Of a DNA stretch of 64,000 bases, positions 1 through 10,130 are shown in pieces; within the stretch, counting starts at the first letter, position 1, and each line of letters begins with the position of its first letter. Where the stretch lies: NCBI GenBank assembly GCA_947172415.1, contig OX359197.1:6697673-6761672 (forward strand). The letters run 5' to 3'. The notes under the pieces were generated by a model. The model was not told the DNA's origin. It saw only the letters and a program-made list of their open reading frames with translations, and ran no database searches. Source of the stretch: Chondrosia reniformis (Eukaryota > Porifera > Demospongiae > Chondrillida > Chondrillidae). Made by a program: the position numbers and the translations under genes.

Positions 1-1333
1 ATATGTATGAGGCTAATTTGTGAATGATACCAGGGGTCAAGGGTCATTCTGCAGTATCCTAGATGGATTGGTCACCCATTGAAAATTTAATTTCCCAACT
101 TGCTAAACTTGAATATTTTAGTTAAATCCCTAGAGAGATATAATGTTTTGTCTAAAAATAAGCTAACCACACCTTTATTTTGTGACTCCTCTACAACTAG
201 CCATAGTGACATAGGTGGCCGTTAACGAGGTGTTCATGGGAGACCTTGCAATCTTTCTAATGTAGAAGCTGTTGATTTGGTATTGCTCTCAGAAACCATT
301 TCTATGCCCATCAAATACACTTTTGTATCACTTTGGCTTCAGTTGATCTTATAAAGATTAGAGTGTTTGCAAACTGTAAAGTCTGCCTTGACAGAAGCAC
401 CCACTTGAAAGAGATGTATATGTACGTATATGTAGGTATGTCTGTAGGTTGGCCAACTGTAGAAAAAAAATTAACCAGACTTGTGAAGGAGACTAGGTTT
501 CTTCTATTATTCCAATTACTGCTCACTATGAGCATAGGAGGTGTATTCTAAATGGTGAACTCCTCCTTTTTGTTGTTGTTTGGCTAATTTTAACATTTCT
601 CTTGGCTAGCTGTTTTTGATATTCCAATGTGTAAAGATACATATGGACTTAAAGTGCTGTGCAGAACATAAACAATCTTTTTGTTAAACCTTTGTCTAGT
701 TATAATGAAAGCCACGTGCATATAAACAGAGTATATATATAGAATATCCATCCATTTGATTTCTTCATTATAAGAGTAAATCAGTATATAAACAGAACAT
801 TCACTCAATACATTGGGATAGTTCCAAAGTTAAACATGCATATATGCATGCATGTGTTCAATTGAATTGACCTTTGTCAAATTCTGTCCTTGCTTCAAGG
901 AAGTATTTCCAATGCACGAGATTCTTATGGGAAATAACATTTCCTTCTGCAGACTGGGGCTGTTTTCACACAATTTCTGATACTCAAATCCTGTTGCCTT
1001 GGGAACTAACATGACTGCTCGGGCAGTACGAGTATCTAATTGATTGATACCTTGTCAAGTCCATCCTCTCAACTACTAGTACATTTTGTTTGTGTTTCTC
1101 CACAAGTTCTCAAGTTCGTACGTAAAATTATGATTTATTGATTTTTCTGTACATTACCTTTTGAGGTGTCCCTGAGGGTAGCCATTTTATTATGGTCCTG
1201 GAGCCATTAAATTACGTACTTGGTGAACCGAATGCTCTTTTTATCAACTCTATTACTGCTAAGCTGGTACTTCCTTAAAATTCATTTGAAGAATTCCAAA
1301 ACTTAATATTTTTTCCTTTTTTTCTCTCTTTAG
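1..1333. other. Non-coding stretch upstream of kinase exon
   Basis: No exon can be supported here. It directly precedes a pyrimidine-rich 3' splice site (tttctctctttag ending at 1333), so at least its right part should be an intron of the Src-type kinase. I looked for an SH3 domain (ALYDY-like start, GYIPSNYV-like end) on the plus strand and did not find one. A 60-codon open frame on the minus strand at 830-1012 is open but shows no recognisable motif. Confidence 0.6.
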
Positions 1334-2486
1334 TTGGTTTTTTGGAGACATACAAAGAGCTGAGGCTGAAAAATGGCTGCTTGCAGCTGGAAATGTAGAT
1401 GGCTCCTTTCTGATTCGCCATGGAATGACACAAAAGAATACACTATCTCTCTCCATCCGTGATGCAGACACAGTTAAGCATTATCGCATTAGACGGATGG
1501 ATGAAGGTGGATTTTTCATTGCCAATCGAATCAGTTTTAACACACTACAGGAATTAGTGGAACATTACAAAACTGACTCGGACGGCCTTGCCCATCACCT
1601 GACCAAGCCGTGTCAGCGTCTCAACGTTCCCACTACTACCACCCTCTCTTACAGAGATGAATGGGAAATAGAAAGAACCTCCTTGAAGTTTACCAAACGC
1701 TTAGGGGCAGGTCAGTTTGGTGAGGTGTGGGCGGGGTTGTGGAACAACACTACCCAAGTAGCTATCAAGACCCTAAAAACTGGTACCATGGAGGTCAAAG
1801 ATTTTATTGCTGAGGCATCTGTGATGAAGAATCTCCACCATCCCAATCTCCTTCAGCTTTATGCTGTCTGTACAAACGAGGAACCCATTTATATAGTAAC
1901 AGAGTTGATGAAGCATGGGGCATTATTGGACTATCTTAGAAACGGGGATGGACAGCATCTGAAGATTCCTCAACTGGTGGACATGAGTGCGCAGATTGCT
2001 GCTGGAATGGCCTATTTAGAAGAGCACTCGTTCATCCACCGGGACCTGGCTGCTCGGAACATTCTGGTAGGAGAAGGTAATCTCTGTAAAGTTGCTGATT
2101 TTGGCCTCGCCCGTATTATCAAGGAAGATATATACAGCCCCCGAGAAGGTACAAAGTTCCCCATCAAATGGACTGCCCCCGAGGCCGCCCTCTACAACAG
2201 GTTCACCATCAAGTCAGATGTCTGGTCCTTTGGGATCCTCATCTTTGAGATTACGACCAAGGGAGCCATGCCCTATGCCGGGATGAACAACAGACAGGTG
2301 CTTGAAGCCGTGGAGAAGGGGTACCGGATTCCCATCCCCGATGGCTGCCCTGAGCCTCTTTACCAAATAATGATGACCTGCTGGAAGAGGGAGGCAGAGG
2401 AAAGACCAACCTTTGAACATCTGAAGTATCTCTTGGAAGATTATTTTGTGTCTGCTGCTGAAGGAGCTTATAAGCCTGTATTGTAA
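1334..2486 (+). CDS. Src-family tyrosine kinase, last exon (SH2 + kinase), partial
   Basis: Cytoplasmic non-receptor tyrosine kinase that transfers phosphate from ATP to protein tyrosines. One exon of 1,153 bp carries everything from the start of the SH2 domain to the stop. Counting from the first full codon (1335): SH2 domain about 1-95, beginning [16 protein letters not shown], with FLIR supplying the phosphotyrosine-binding Arg; kinase domain about 115-375 with the glycine loop GAGQFG (123-129), VAIK lysine (145), helix-C Glu (about 160), HRDLAARN (235-242), DFG (255-257), activation-loop Tyr 267 in IYSPREG, and PIKWTAPEA. All catalytic residues are present. The tail ends EGAYKPVL, so a Tyr sits where Src has its inhibitory C-terminal Tyr. 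The SH3 domain and any myristoylation start must lie in exons upstream of the window; the 3' splice site at 1333 shows that the methionine at 1425 is not the start. The last exon is intron-free across SH2 and kinase. Its neighbour, the syntaxin gene, converges on it tail to tail. Confidence 0.93.
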
Positions 2487-3131
2487 CAAGCGTCTTACGA
2501 AATGAGACCTCTTGCATATTCTTATTAATGTGTACATAATATGTGTTAGCTAGATTTATTACAAAACACTGTTATTCATGTACAACTTTTATATCAGAGT
2601 ACTGCATACATAGTAACTTGAGAACATCTGCAGTGTTGTTTATAATATTAACAAGTGTGAAAATCAAGTGACCTTCTGAACAAACCTTTACATGCTGCAT
2701 ACGTACGCATAATACAATTAAAAAATTGAATGAAATAAAATGGCAGGTCTGGAAAAGGTACTAAAACAAGCTTTAAGATGGTGATCACACAAGAAATATA
2801 GCAAGGGGGTATAATGATATCTAATAACCAATGTCCATACACATCAACTCGGTGTTTAGGTGTACCGTACATACTATTATATATCAGGCCTCCATACTGC
2901 TTTAATTAAGGGACTAGCCTTAACCTGGTTGTCTTATACGTGCAAAACATTACCTTAAAAATCAACATTGATTAATAATTAATTATTTAAAGCAGACTGC
3001 TCGCAGTACAGCCACCTTACGTACATATGTATATTTTACAATGTAGGACTGAGCAAAAGAAGATAAAAATTAGACTTTGTTTAATGCATGTTTCTGCTCT
3101 TTGAGAATACTGAGAGGTACATAAAGTGACC
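2487..3131. other. Convergent 3' UTR region
   Basis: Spacer between the stop codons of the kinase (+) and the syntaxin (-). It is AT-rich and contains AATAAA-like sites (for example near 2735 on the plus strand). No coding signal seen. Confidence 0.6.
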
Positions 3132-6100
3132 TCACTTCTTTCCAGGCTTCAGAATACCAGTCGCAGCCAGGGCAATGAAGACTCCAATTATCAAAATAGC
3201 AACAATGACTGAAATTATAATAGAAATTATACAGCAGAGCCTTCTGCTACACTTCTAATGGACAGAAGAAGAGAAAAGTGCACACCAGTGACAGAGGATG
3301 TATACATGAATGATAGAAGAGGTATGAACGAGTGACAGAGGATGTATTCATACTTTATATCCGCTAGCTCTCTGCAAATGCTGTGTTCCTTTCTCCACGT
3401 GGTGTGCAGCATGCTCTACATCATCTTCTATAACATCTAACCACACAAACATACGTACAATATGAATATAACAAGAAGCAGACAGCAATTCTACAGCATC
3501 ACATCAACTACCTGATAACACCACCCCTTACAAGCACTGTAGACTTACGTAAGAGAGAGAAATACACTAAATGAGGTAGAGGCTTACTAATAGTGTCTCC
3601 TTGTTCAACCACCATAGTAGCCATGTCTCTTACAATTTGGTTCAAATCAACCATATCCGTCTAGATAAATTGGAAACAGAACGTGAGAGCACGGTATAGG
3701 GATTGAGATGGTTCATCTTTAGCCTCTTGGCTGTCTAGAGATGCAGCTTATTTCTTGAGAATTGAACCATTCGACCCTGGAGGTCTTCTTCAGCAACTGA
3801 CCCCCAAGGGTTGAAATGTCCAATTCTCAAGAAAACAAACTTCGTCTATAGACAGTCAAAAGACTAAAGACAAATGTTTTAAAGATAATGTGCAGTTAGA
3901 AGAATCACAGTACAGAAATTGTTTGAAAGATACAGTGGGATGGAAGTTATGCAATCTCTATGGTCTCTTGTACATATGTACCTGTAACTGTCTCATTGCC
4001 TGATGCCGCTCCTCCAAGACTACAGCCTGATTCTCCAGTTGCAGCACTTCCTGCATCTCTGTCTCAGTTGCCAACCTACAGAAGTGTGACAGGGCAGCTT
4101 CACATTACATATATAAACATACATTACCATGGAAACGGTACAAGCTTAATGTAACAGAATTTCCTATACCCTTGACATAAGTATTAACTGACTTGTCACG
4201 GTTCATTAATGGAGTATTATCTTCATCCTCAAATGGATTGGCTGAATAGCTACTGGCAGCACTTCCAAACTGTATAAGAATAGAAAAAGCATGGTACAGT
4301 TAGAATCACATGACTATCATGTGACCTACTCTTGGTCTCTTTGCCTCAACCTGAGCCAGCTGGGCCTCCTGAAGTTCTGCAGCAATCTACAAAAGGAGGA
4401 AGATTATGTCTCTTGACCTCTCGCTTGTCTGATCAGCTACCCTCATTGACCAGGAAGTGTACACACGTGCTTACGTAGGTTCAAAGACTAACCTTTTGGA
4501 GATTCTGAAACTGCTGCAGAGTTGAGTTAAAAGACATTGCACTTCTGTTCAGCTTCATTTTATCTCCCTGCATGTCAGAGATTCAACAGTGAACAATCTC
4601 TGTGAACATGAAACAACAGATAGTACACAATACTCAAGAAATTCCCAATTCAATGAAGCAACCTGTCACATGACTTGGTTGTCACATGACTTGGTTGTCA
4701 CATGACTTGTATATGTACGTATGTACAGTACATATGTAGACAATGTACTTTTATAGATTTTTCTCCCAAAATTTCTATCCTACAAACATCTGTACATACA
4801 TATGTAGTGTGGTATCATATTCTGTGTAACTAGCACATCTAAACAACCTGCCATGTGTACGCAAATGAGCAGAGTCAGTATTCTAGTAGTCTTACTTGAC
4901 TCAACTGACTGCTCATTTGACCTCTCTTCAGTTTAGTAATGGATTCTTGTGTCAGCTTTGCCAATTGTGAGGTGTCAGAGGATAGCTGAACACTACATAA
5001 AGTACATACATATAGGAGATATGCAGCTGAACACTACATAAAGTACATACATATAGGAGATATGCAGCTGAACACTACATATGTATTCACGAAGTGGGAT
5101 TCTGGGCTGTTAAACATTTTAGCAATGATTCTTTCGAATCGAATAGTTAGCATCCAATAATTACTATTATCAATACTGACGTTTCGACCACATGCTGTGG
5201 CCTTCATCGGAGTACATTAAACAAAAAACTGATTGACAATTAGAGATTTGTTCAATTTAAAAACTATAGTTATCTCTACACATACGTACATGTATAGTTA
5301 TCTCTACACATACGTACATGTATAGTTATCTCTACACATACGTACATGTATAGTTATCTCTACACATACGTACATGTATAGTTATCTCTACACATACGTA
5401 CATGTATAGTTATCTCTACACATACGTACATGTATAGTTATCTCTACACATACGTACATGTATAGTTATCTCTACACATACGTACATGTATAGTTATCTC
5501 TACACATACGTACATGTATAGTTATCTCTACACATACGTACATGTATAGTTATCTCTACACATACGTACATACTTTACTGTTGCCCAACAACAAAAACCA
5601 TTATTTAGCTCACATCTCTTGTACTATCCTATAAGAGGTGTCTCCATTCTTGTGCTTGCTAATCTTCCTATCCAGGGCAGACACTAAGGGTCACAGAAAC
5701 ATGATAACAATCACACAACATCACACACCTACAGCCACACCCACTCCAACACACCTACAGCCACACCCACTCCAACACACCTACAGCCACACCCACTCCA
5801 ACACCACCAACCCACACACCCTCACTCCACCCACACACCCTCACTCCACCCACACACCCTCACTCCAACCCACACACCCTCACTCCAACCCACACACCCT
5901 CACTCCAACCCACACACCTCACTCCAACCCACACACTCTCACTCCACCCACACACCCTCACTCAAACCCACACACCCTCACTCAAACCCACACACCCTCA
6001 CTCCAACCCACACACCCTCACTCAAACCCACACACCCTCACTCAAACCCACACACCCTCACTCAAACCCACACACCCTCACTCAAACCCACACACCCTCA

Positions 6101-6510
6101 CTCAAACCCACACACCCTCACTCCAACCCACACACCCTCACTCCAACCCACACACCCTCACTCCAACCCACACACCTTCACTCCAACCCACACACCTCAC
6201 TCAAACCCACAACTCACCATTCTGCATAAAGCTCTGTACATTCTTTGAAATGGCATCCACCAGAAAAGAATTACCTCCTAAAATCAGAAATTGGGAGCAA
6301 GTGGTCTCACAATCTAGTCAGACTACGAAGTGACCAAATTATCACAAACTGAATTGGTTAAATAAACATTTCTTTTAATATTCAAAGAATAGCTCCTTTA
6401 AGTTGATACACTAGAAAGTAACAATCAACTAAATAGTTTCCTTTACAACGCTAGAGAAGACTTAGTTATTTCTTACTTCCTGAAGTGTCCAAGTCTCTAA
6501 AGGACGCCAT
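3132..6510 (-). CDS. Syntaxin, Qa-SNARE of the syntaxin 7/12 type, complete (274 aa, 11 exons)
   Basis: Tail-anchored t-SNARE for endosomal or lysosomal membrane fusion. Exons worked out from GT-AG sites with continuous phase: 6477-6510, 6218-6277, 5625-5683, 4896-4985, 4493-4567, 4330-4386, 4193-4269, 3982-4075, 3588-3660, 3354-3436, 3132-3254 (825 nt). The protein starts MASFRDLDTSG. An N-terminal helical (Habc-like) part covers about 10-120, followed by an acidic linker (NPFEDEDNTPLMNRD). The SNARE motif is about 165-230 with the zero-layer Gln at 202 in MVVEQGDTI and the following VIEDDVEHAAHHVEKG. Residues 241-266 form one hydrophobic membrane segment (CCIISIIISVIVAILIIGVF), preceded by Arg-Arg and Cys residues that could be palmitoylated; a 9-residue lumenal tail ends KPGKK. 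The length matches the family. The syntaxin 7/12 assignment rests on the form of the SNARE motif and linker and is less certain than the Qa-SNARE assignment. Introns 2 and 3 carry minisatellites and introns 3 and 8 fold-back elements. It is divergent from the cyclase gene at 6787. Confidence 0.93.
3714..3876 (-). repeat. Fold-back element with degenerate hammerhead-like core
   Basis: An inverted repeat of about 50 bp (imperfect; innermost 14 bp TTTCTTGAGAATTG / CAATTCTCAAGAAA perfect) encloses a loop holding, on the minus strand, CTGAAGA, then AGACC-TCCA-GGGTC, then GAAT. This is the hammerhead order CUGAUGA-stem II-GAAA with one substitution in each conserved box. It lies in intron 8 of the syntaxin gene, in sense orientation. 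Probably an old non-autonomous mobile element. Confidence 0.55.
4667..4710. repeat. Short tandem repeat of TTGGTTGTCACATGAC
   Basis: About three copies of a 16-bp unit containing the E-box CATGTG/CACATG, inside syntaxin intron 4. A similar CATGTG-rich tract is at 10,010-10,130. Confidence 0.7.
4986..5075. repeat. 41-bp direct repeat, two copies
   Basis: The unit running from agctgaacactacataaag through to aggagatatgc occurs twice in tandem, plus a partial third start, next to exon 4 of the syntaxin in intron 3. Confidence 0.75.
5140..5222 (-). ncRNA. Hammerhead-ribozyme-like motif in syntaxin intron 3
   Basis: Minus strand reads CCGATGA (5210-5204), an 18-nt segment that folds into a 7-bp stem II (GGCCACA / TGTGGTC around a GCA loop, 5203-5186), then GAAA (5185-5182) followed by C. 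The box differs from CUGAUGA at one position. The stem II sequence is wholly different from that of the copy at 7,869-7,981 yet pairs, which supports a conserved fold. I could not trace convincing stems I and III here. It is in sense orientation in the host intron. Confidence 0.45.
5264..5573. repeat. 28-bp minisatellite, about 11 copies
   Basis: Near-perfect tandem copies of a 28-bp unit that begins tatagttatctctacacat and ends acgtacatg, in intron 3 of the syntaxin gene. Every unit carries a TACGTA palindrome. Confidence 0.95.
5727..6208. repeat. 19-20-bp CA-rich minisatellite
   Basis: About 20 copies of cccacacaccctcactccaa with C/A variants, filling most of syntaxin intron 2; it begins with a slightly different 23-24-bp variant unit. 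An open frame on the plus strand through it is only a by-product of the repeat. Confidence 0.95.
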
Positions 6511-6786
6511 TTTATAGATAATCCGTGATAATGATAAAAATAAACGTCTTCTTCAGTCTGTTACAACTTGTACAGATGAACTTCACCCAGTTCTATGGTT
6601 AATGTTTTCCTAAAGACTTTGTTTCTTTACGTCCATTTATGTCATGTGACAGTGACATCATATTCTTAAAATAGTATCAGTCCCCGTGCGGTTTTCTAGG
6701 GAAACGCATGATTACAACAATACATGCATAGTCACCATAATAGACTGTCTTAACCATAGGACGCTACCCCCCCCTGAGGTTGTACA
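6511..6786. promoter_or_regulatory. Shared 276-bp divergent promoter region
   Basis: The syntaxin start (minus, 6510) and the cyclase start (plus, 6787) face away from each other across 276 bp. The stretch holds the palindrome tcatgtgacagtgacatca near 6,640-6,660, which combines an E-box-like and a CRE-like half. No clear TATA box. A shared promoter is inferred only from the spacing. Confidence 0.5.
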
Positions 6787-8268
6787 ATGAGAGTAGGTTT
6801 TGTAGTTCTGTTAGCCCTGATAGCTGCCGCGTTAGCCGGTCGCAGACCAAGTTCTCGGCTGCAGACAGTCTGTAGAACACCATCAGATTTACAGGAGCGC
6901 TTTAACAACAGCTGCATGAATCTAGGCGTTACTACTTCTGGCTGTAATGAAGGATGGAATGCATTTATGTCAGCTTTCGCAGGAAAGGACCCAAATAATG
7001 TCACCCTGTCCGACTATAATGATTACTTCAATGTCTTCCCTTTGATGCCTGGAAAAAATGCAACTTTATTCTGGTCAGGAACCTTTCCTACTGTTGAAGA
7101 AATAGCTAACGATACCAGGTTTAATGGAATATATTCCTCTGTGGATCTAATTGCATCTGCAATTATTAATAATTTAGGAGATGCATGTTGGTGTGGGGAC
7201 CCTATAAATGGTGGAATACTGTACAACTCCACATGTCCCAGTGACAACGCAGTTACAGTGTTTTGGGCAGATTTTTCTACACAACTGGGAAATAATTCGG
7301 AGGGAATTGCATTCTGGTTGGCCACTGGAGAGAGAAGTGGTGGTACCTATCAACCGACCAACTTCTTTGGTTTGTATGAGTTCCCTAATCTAAGACCTGG
7401 TGTAGTAACCCGCCTAGTAGTGATAGACATCCACAGAGAAGGTATCGGAGAGGCTTGTGGAGAAGGATCACTAATCACTCTGAGAAGTAAATCAGTTGCT
7501 AAATTCGGTTCAAATGGCTATGGCTGTTATGAGGTTGAAGGAGATGCAAGGGATCCACCAAGTATCTCTCTAACAGATATTTTAGATGTCGTAACTGAGG
7601 AATGGAAAGGTATGGAATGATACGTAGCATAATATGTTCATAAATTATATGTCTCAGTTGAGTTACATTTATATAACCTCCTTGCTATGGTTTATTTGGG
7701 AACTTATTGATTTATATGTTTAAGTAAAGTTTTTACCCAACATGAGTGTTGACGTTTGTATAACCTTTGAATATCTTTATACAACCTTCTGTACTTATAA
7801 TCACCAACAATAACAGACTAACTAATTTGTTCTAAAAATAATAGATTTGAAATATTTGAACTAAATAAATTATTATGAGTATACTAATTTATTGAGACTC
7901 AGCAACAATTGTAATTAAAACAAATTGAACGTTTCGACCCGGAGGTCTTCATCAGCATAATTAGTATACTCATTATGAACGCAACAAAAACCCCTTATCA
8001 TTTCATAAATTATTATGTACACATTATGTATGAATGTGAATGTGAATGTGAATGTGTATTTATGTACACATTCACTGTTTCCCCACCCGTACCCCCAGGT
8101 GTATCCTGTTCTCCTCCTTGCTTGAATGGAGGAGCCTGTATCCGTAACAACACTTGTGAGTGTGCTGTTGAGTTTAGTGGAACAACATGTGAAAATTCAA
8201 GTGTTCCCATAAAGATCTCTTCTGCTGTTCTGTTCCTGGTCTTGTTGATAATGTGGTCGCAGTTTTAG
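6787..8268 (+). CDS. ADP-ribosyl cyclase (CD38/BST1 family) with C-terminal EGF module, probably GPI-anchored
   Basis: Ectoenzyme of the family that makes cyclic ADP-ribose or ADP-ribose from NAD. Two exons, 6787-7609 and 8099-8268, joined in phase 1: 330 aa. Residues 1-17 form a signal peptide. The cyclase domain (about 29-255) matches CD38 around W125, W189 and the catalytic E226: LFWSG (W96), VFWADF (W160), NFFGLYEF (E198), plus WCGD (135-138). The Glu of the CD38 TLEDTL motif aligns with Val119 and the Asp with Asp120. Exon 2 encodes an EGF-like module with six Cys (CSPPCLNGGACIRNNTCEC start), then NSS and a hydrophobic end (ISSAVLFLVLLIMWSQF), the pattern of a GPI-anchor signal as in BST1/CD157. 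The EGF fusion is not part of vertebrate members as I know them. Two paralogues lie at 39,088 and 40,684. The intron holds a fold-back element with a hammerhead-like core. Confidence 0.88.
7869..7981 (-). ncRNA. Hammerhead-ribozyme-like fold-back element
   Basis: Minus strand carries CTGATGA (7955-7949), stem II GACC-TCCG-GGTC (within 7948-7936), GAAA (7935-7932), a possible stem III (CAATT/AATTG), a GTC cleavage triplet (7898-7896), and flanks that pair over 13 bp without mismatch (GAGTATACTAATT with AATTAGTATACTC) as stem I. All three conserved boxes match the hammerhead consensus. Stem III is weak and interrupted. It lies antisense in the intron of the first cyclase gene. Such motifs are known from Penelope-like elements and retrozymes. 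Confidence 0.6.
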
Positions 8269-8330
8269 AACTTCATTTCACCATTCCTCACGTTCTATAT
8301 GAACACAATTCCTAGATCTTAAACAAGTCA

Positions 8331-8510
8331 CACTATTCCATACATTTATACACTATTCCATACATTTATACACTATTCCATACATTTATACACTATTCCA
8401 TACATTTATACACTATTCCATACATTTATACACTATTCCATACATTTATACACTATTCCATACATTTATACACTATTCCATACATTTATACACTATTCCA
8501 TACATTTATA
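8331..8510. repeat. 20-bp minisatellite, 9 perfect copies
   Basis: Nine copies of cactattccatacatttata in the 3' flank of the first cyclase gene, starting 62 bp past its stop codon. Confidence 0.97.
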
Positions 8511-8897
8511 GTTTTTATAAGCATAAACATGCATATACGAATAGTTTGCTTATTTGATATGTTTACAATTTTGTAAAAAGTTGTGTTGTAGTTATACACA
8601 TTGACATCAGTTGTAATAAAAATCACCAGTTACACTATACGTATATACAGCACAATTTACAATATATATACCAATAGAAGAAATTAGTATATAAACAGTC
8701 TCAATTTTGAAGATCCCACCTATCTATAAACACTTGTCTGTTTATATATAATTAGTTGATTTAAGAAGGCTTGTAGGGGGGTTAAGATGCAGCACTTGAT
8801 AAGATGCAGGTACTTAGGCATTATAGGAACAAACTAAGATTACACAATCACAAATGACAACATACAATTGACTTCCTTACACATAGAGTAGAGTAAG
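8511..8897. other. AT-rich spacer
   Basis: No coding or repeat feature seen apart from AATAAA at about 8616, which could serve the cyclase gene upstream. Confidence 0.5.
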
Positions 8898-9131
8898 GTG
8901 TCAAACAAGGCACCCCTATCGCCGACATTGTTTAACAATAATGATCTAGCACTAAATCTGAGAAAATCAGGTTTAAGAATCGAGGAAGATCTATTACGCA
9001 CTGTACTATATGCAGACAATGTAGCCCTTTGTGCCGAATCAGAAAGAGATCTTCAATTACTGGTAAACATACTACAGCAATGGAGTGATAAGTGGGACTT
9101 AGAAATTAATCACAAAGGTGATACATTTTAG
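8898..9131 (+). pseudogene. LINE-type reverse transcriptase fragment, broken
   Basis: About 75 codons from the palm of a non-LTR retrotransposon polymerase: PLSPTLFN, then NDLALNLRKSGL, then VLYADNVALCAES, then a helix ending QQWSDKWDLEIN. The upstream GVKQG part (8897 on) is in another frame, so a base has been lost between the two; residues are missing after LFN; the catalytic YADD reads YADN (9009-9020); a stop follows at 9129. The element is dead. No flanking 5' or 3' LINE parts recognised. Confidence 0.85.
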
Positions 9132-9554
9132 CCTGTAAGCAAATATTCTTTAGAGGTAGTCAGACAATAGAATATGTACAGCTGAATATACTTATTTAAG
9201 TCATGCATCAATACTTACATGGACTATATAATTCAGTTGATATTATCGCTAACAAGCCTCCAAATCAGCACATTCCTACGTACTTGCCAAATCTAGGACT
9301 GCATGAAAGGTCAAAGAACTTTTTGTATAATAGAGTAGAGGTTTATCGGTTAATTATTGAGCTTGCCGTAGTGTTATGAAACAAGAATTTCAAAACTTTT
9401 CATGTGTCTATATACCTACCTTAGGTACTTCGGGTGTAACCTATTGTGTCATTTCAATTGATTTGTAATTATCTTTGTCTTTAGTATATAACATAAAACA
9501 GCATAATACAAGCATGTTAAACTTTTTGTTAAAACCATGCAGCATACAAACACA
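9132..9554. other. Spacer, nothing recognised
   Basis: AT-rich, no open frame of note and no continuing LINE sequence that I can recognise. Confidence 0.5.
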
Positions 9555-9935
9555 GCTGGTATGATATACAATAAAGAGCTATCATCTTCTCCCTGTATGA
9601 TATACAATAAGGGGCTATCACCTTCTCCCTGTATGATATACAATAAGGAGCTATCATCTTCTCCCTGTATGATATACAATAAGGAGCTATCACCTTCTCC
9701 CTGTATGATATACAATAAGGAGCTATCACCTTCTCCCTGTATGATATACAATAAGGAGCTATCACCTTCTCCCTGTATGATATACAATAAGGAGCTATCA
9801 CCTTCTCCCTGTATGATATACAATAAGGAGCTATCACCTTCTCCCTGTATGATATACAATAAGGAGCTATCATCTTCTCCCTGTATGATATATAATAAGG
9901 AGCTATCATCTTCTCCCTGTATGATATACAATAAT
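9555..9935. repeat. 36-bp minisatellite, about 10-11 copies
   Basis: Unit of 36 bp beginning tgtatgatatacaataagga and continuing to cttctccc. Because 36 is a multiple of 3 and the unit lacks stops in several frames, open frames run along both strands; they show only the repeat and are not genes. Confidence 0.95.
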
Positions 9936-10009
9936 GTTATATTATTTATATAATACAATATTGCATGCAGGGACAAACGTATACAAACCTAATCTCACAA
10001 GAAGTTATG

Positions 10010-10130
10010 CCCACTAGCATATATGGTATGAGACTATCATGTGACCATCATGTGTCTATCATGTGACCATCATGTGGCTACCATGTGACTGTCATGTGAC
10101 TGTCATGTGACCATCATGTGACTACCATGT
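10010..10130. repeat. CATGTGACYAT short tandem repeat
   Basis: About nine imperfect copies of a 10-11-bp unit atcatgtgacc, giving a cluster of E-box CATGTG sites. Confidence 0.85.

Noticed and set aside
830..1012. Minus-strand 60-codon frame (VPKATGFEYQKL...)
   Set aside because: Composition looks somewhat coding, but no motif, partner exon or paralogue was found; left unannotated.
5638..6333. 231-codon open frame on the plus strand
   Set aside because: It is the translation of the CA-rich minisatellite in syntaxin intron 2; no domain, and the true exons lie on the other strand.
9449..9976. Long open frames on both strands through the 36-bp repeat
   Set aside because: Period divisible by three keeps frames open; the amino-acid pattern is just the repeat in three frames.
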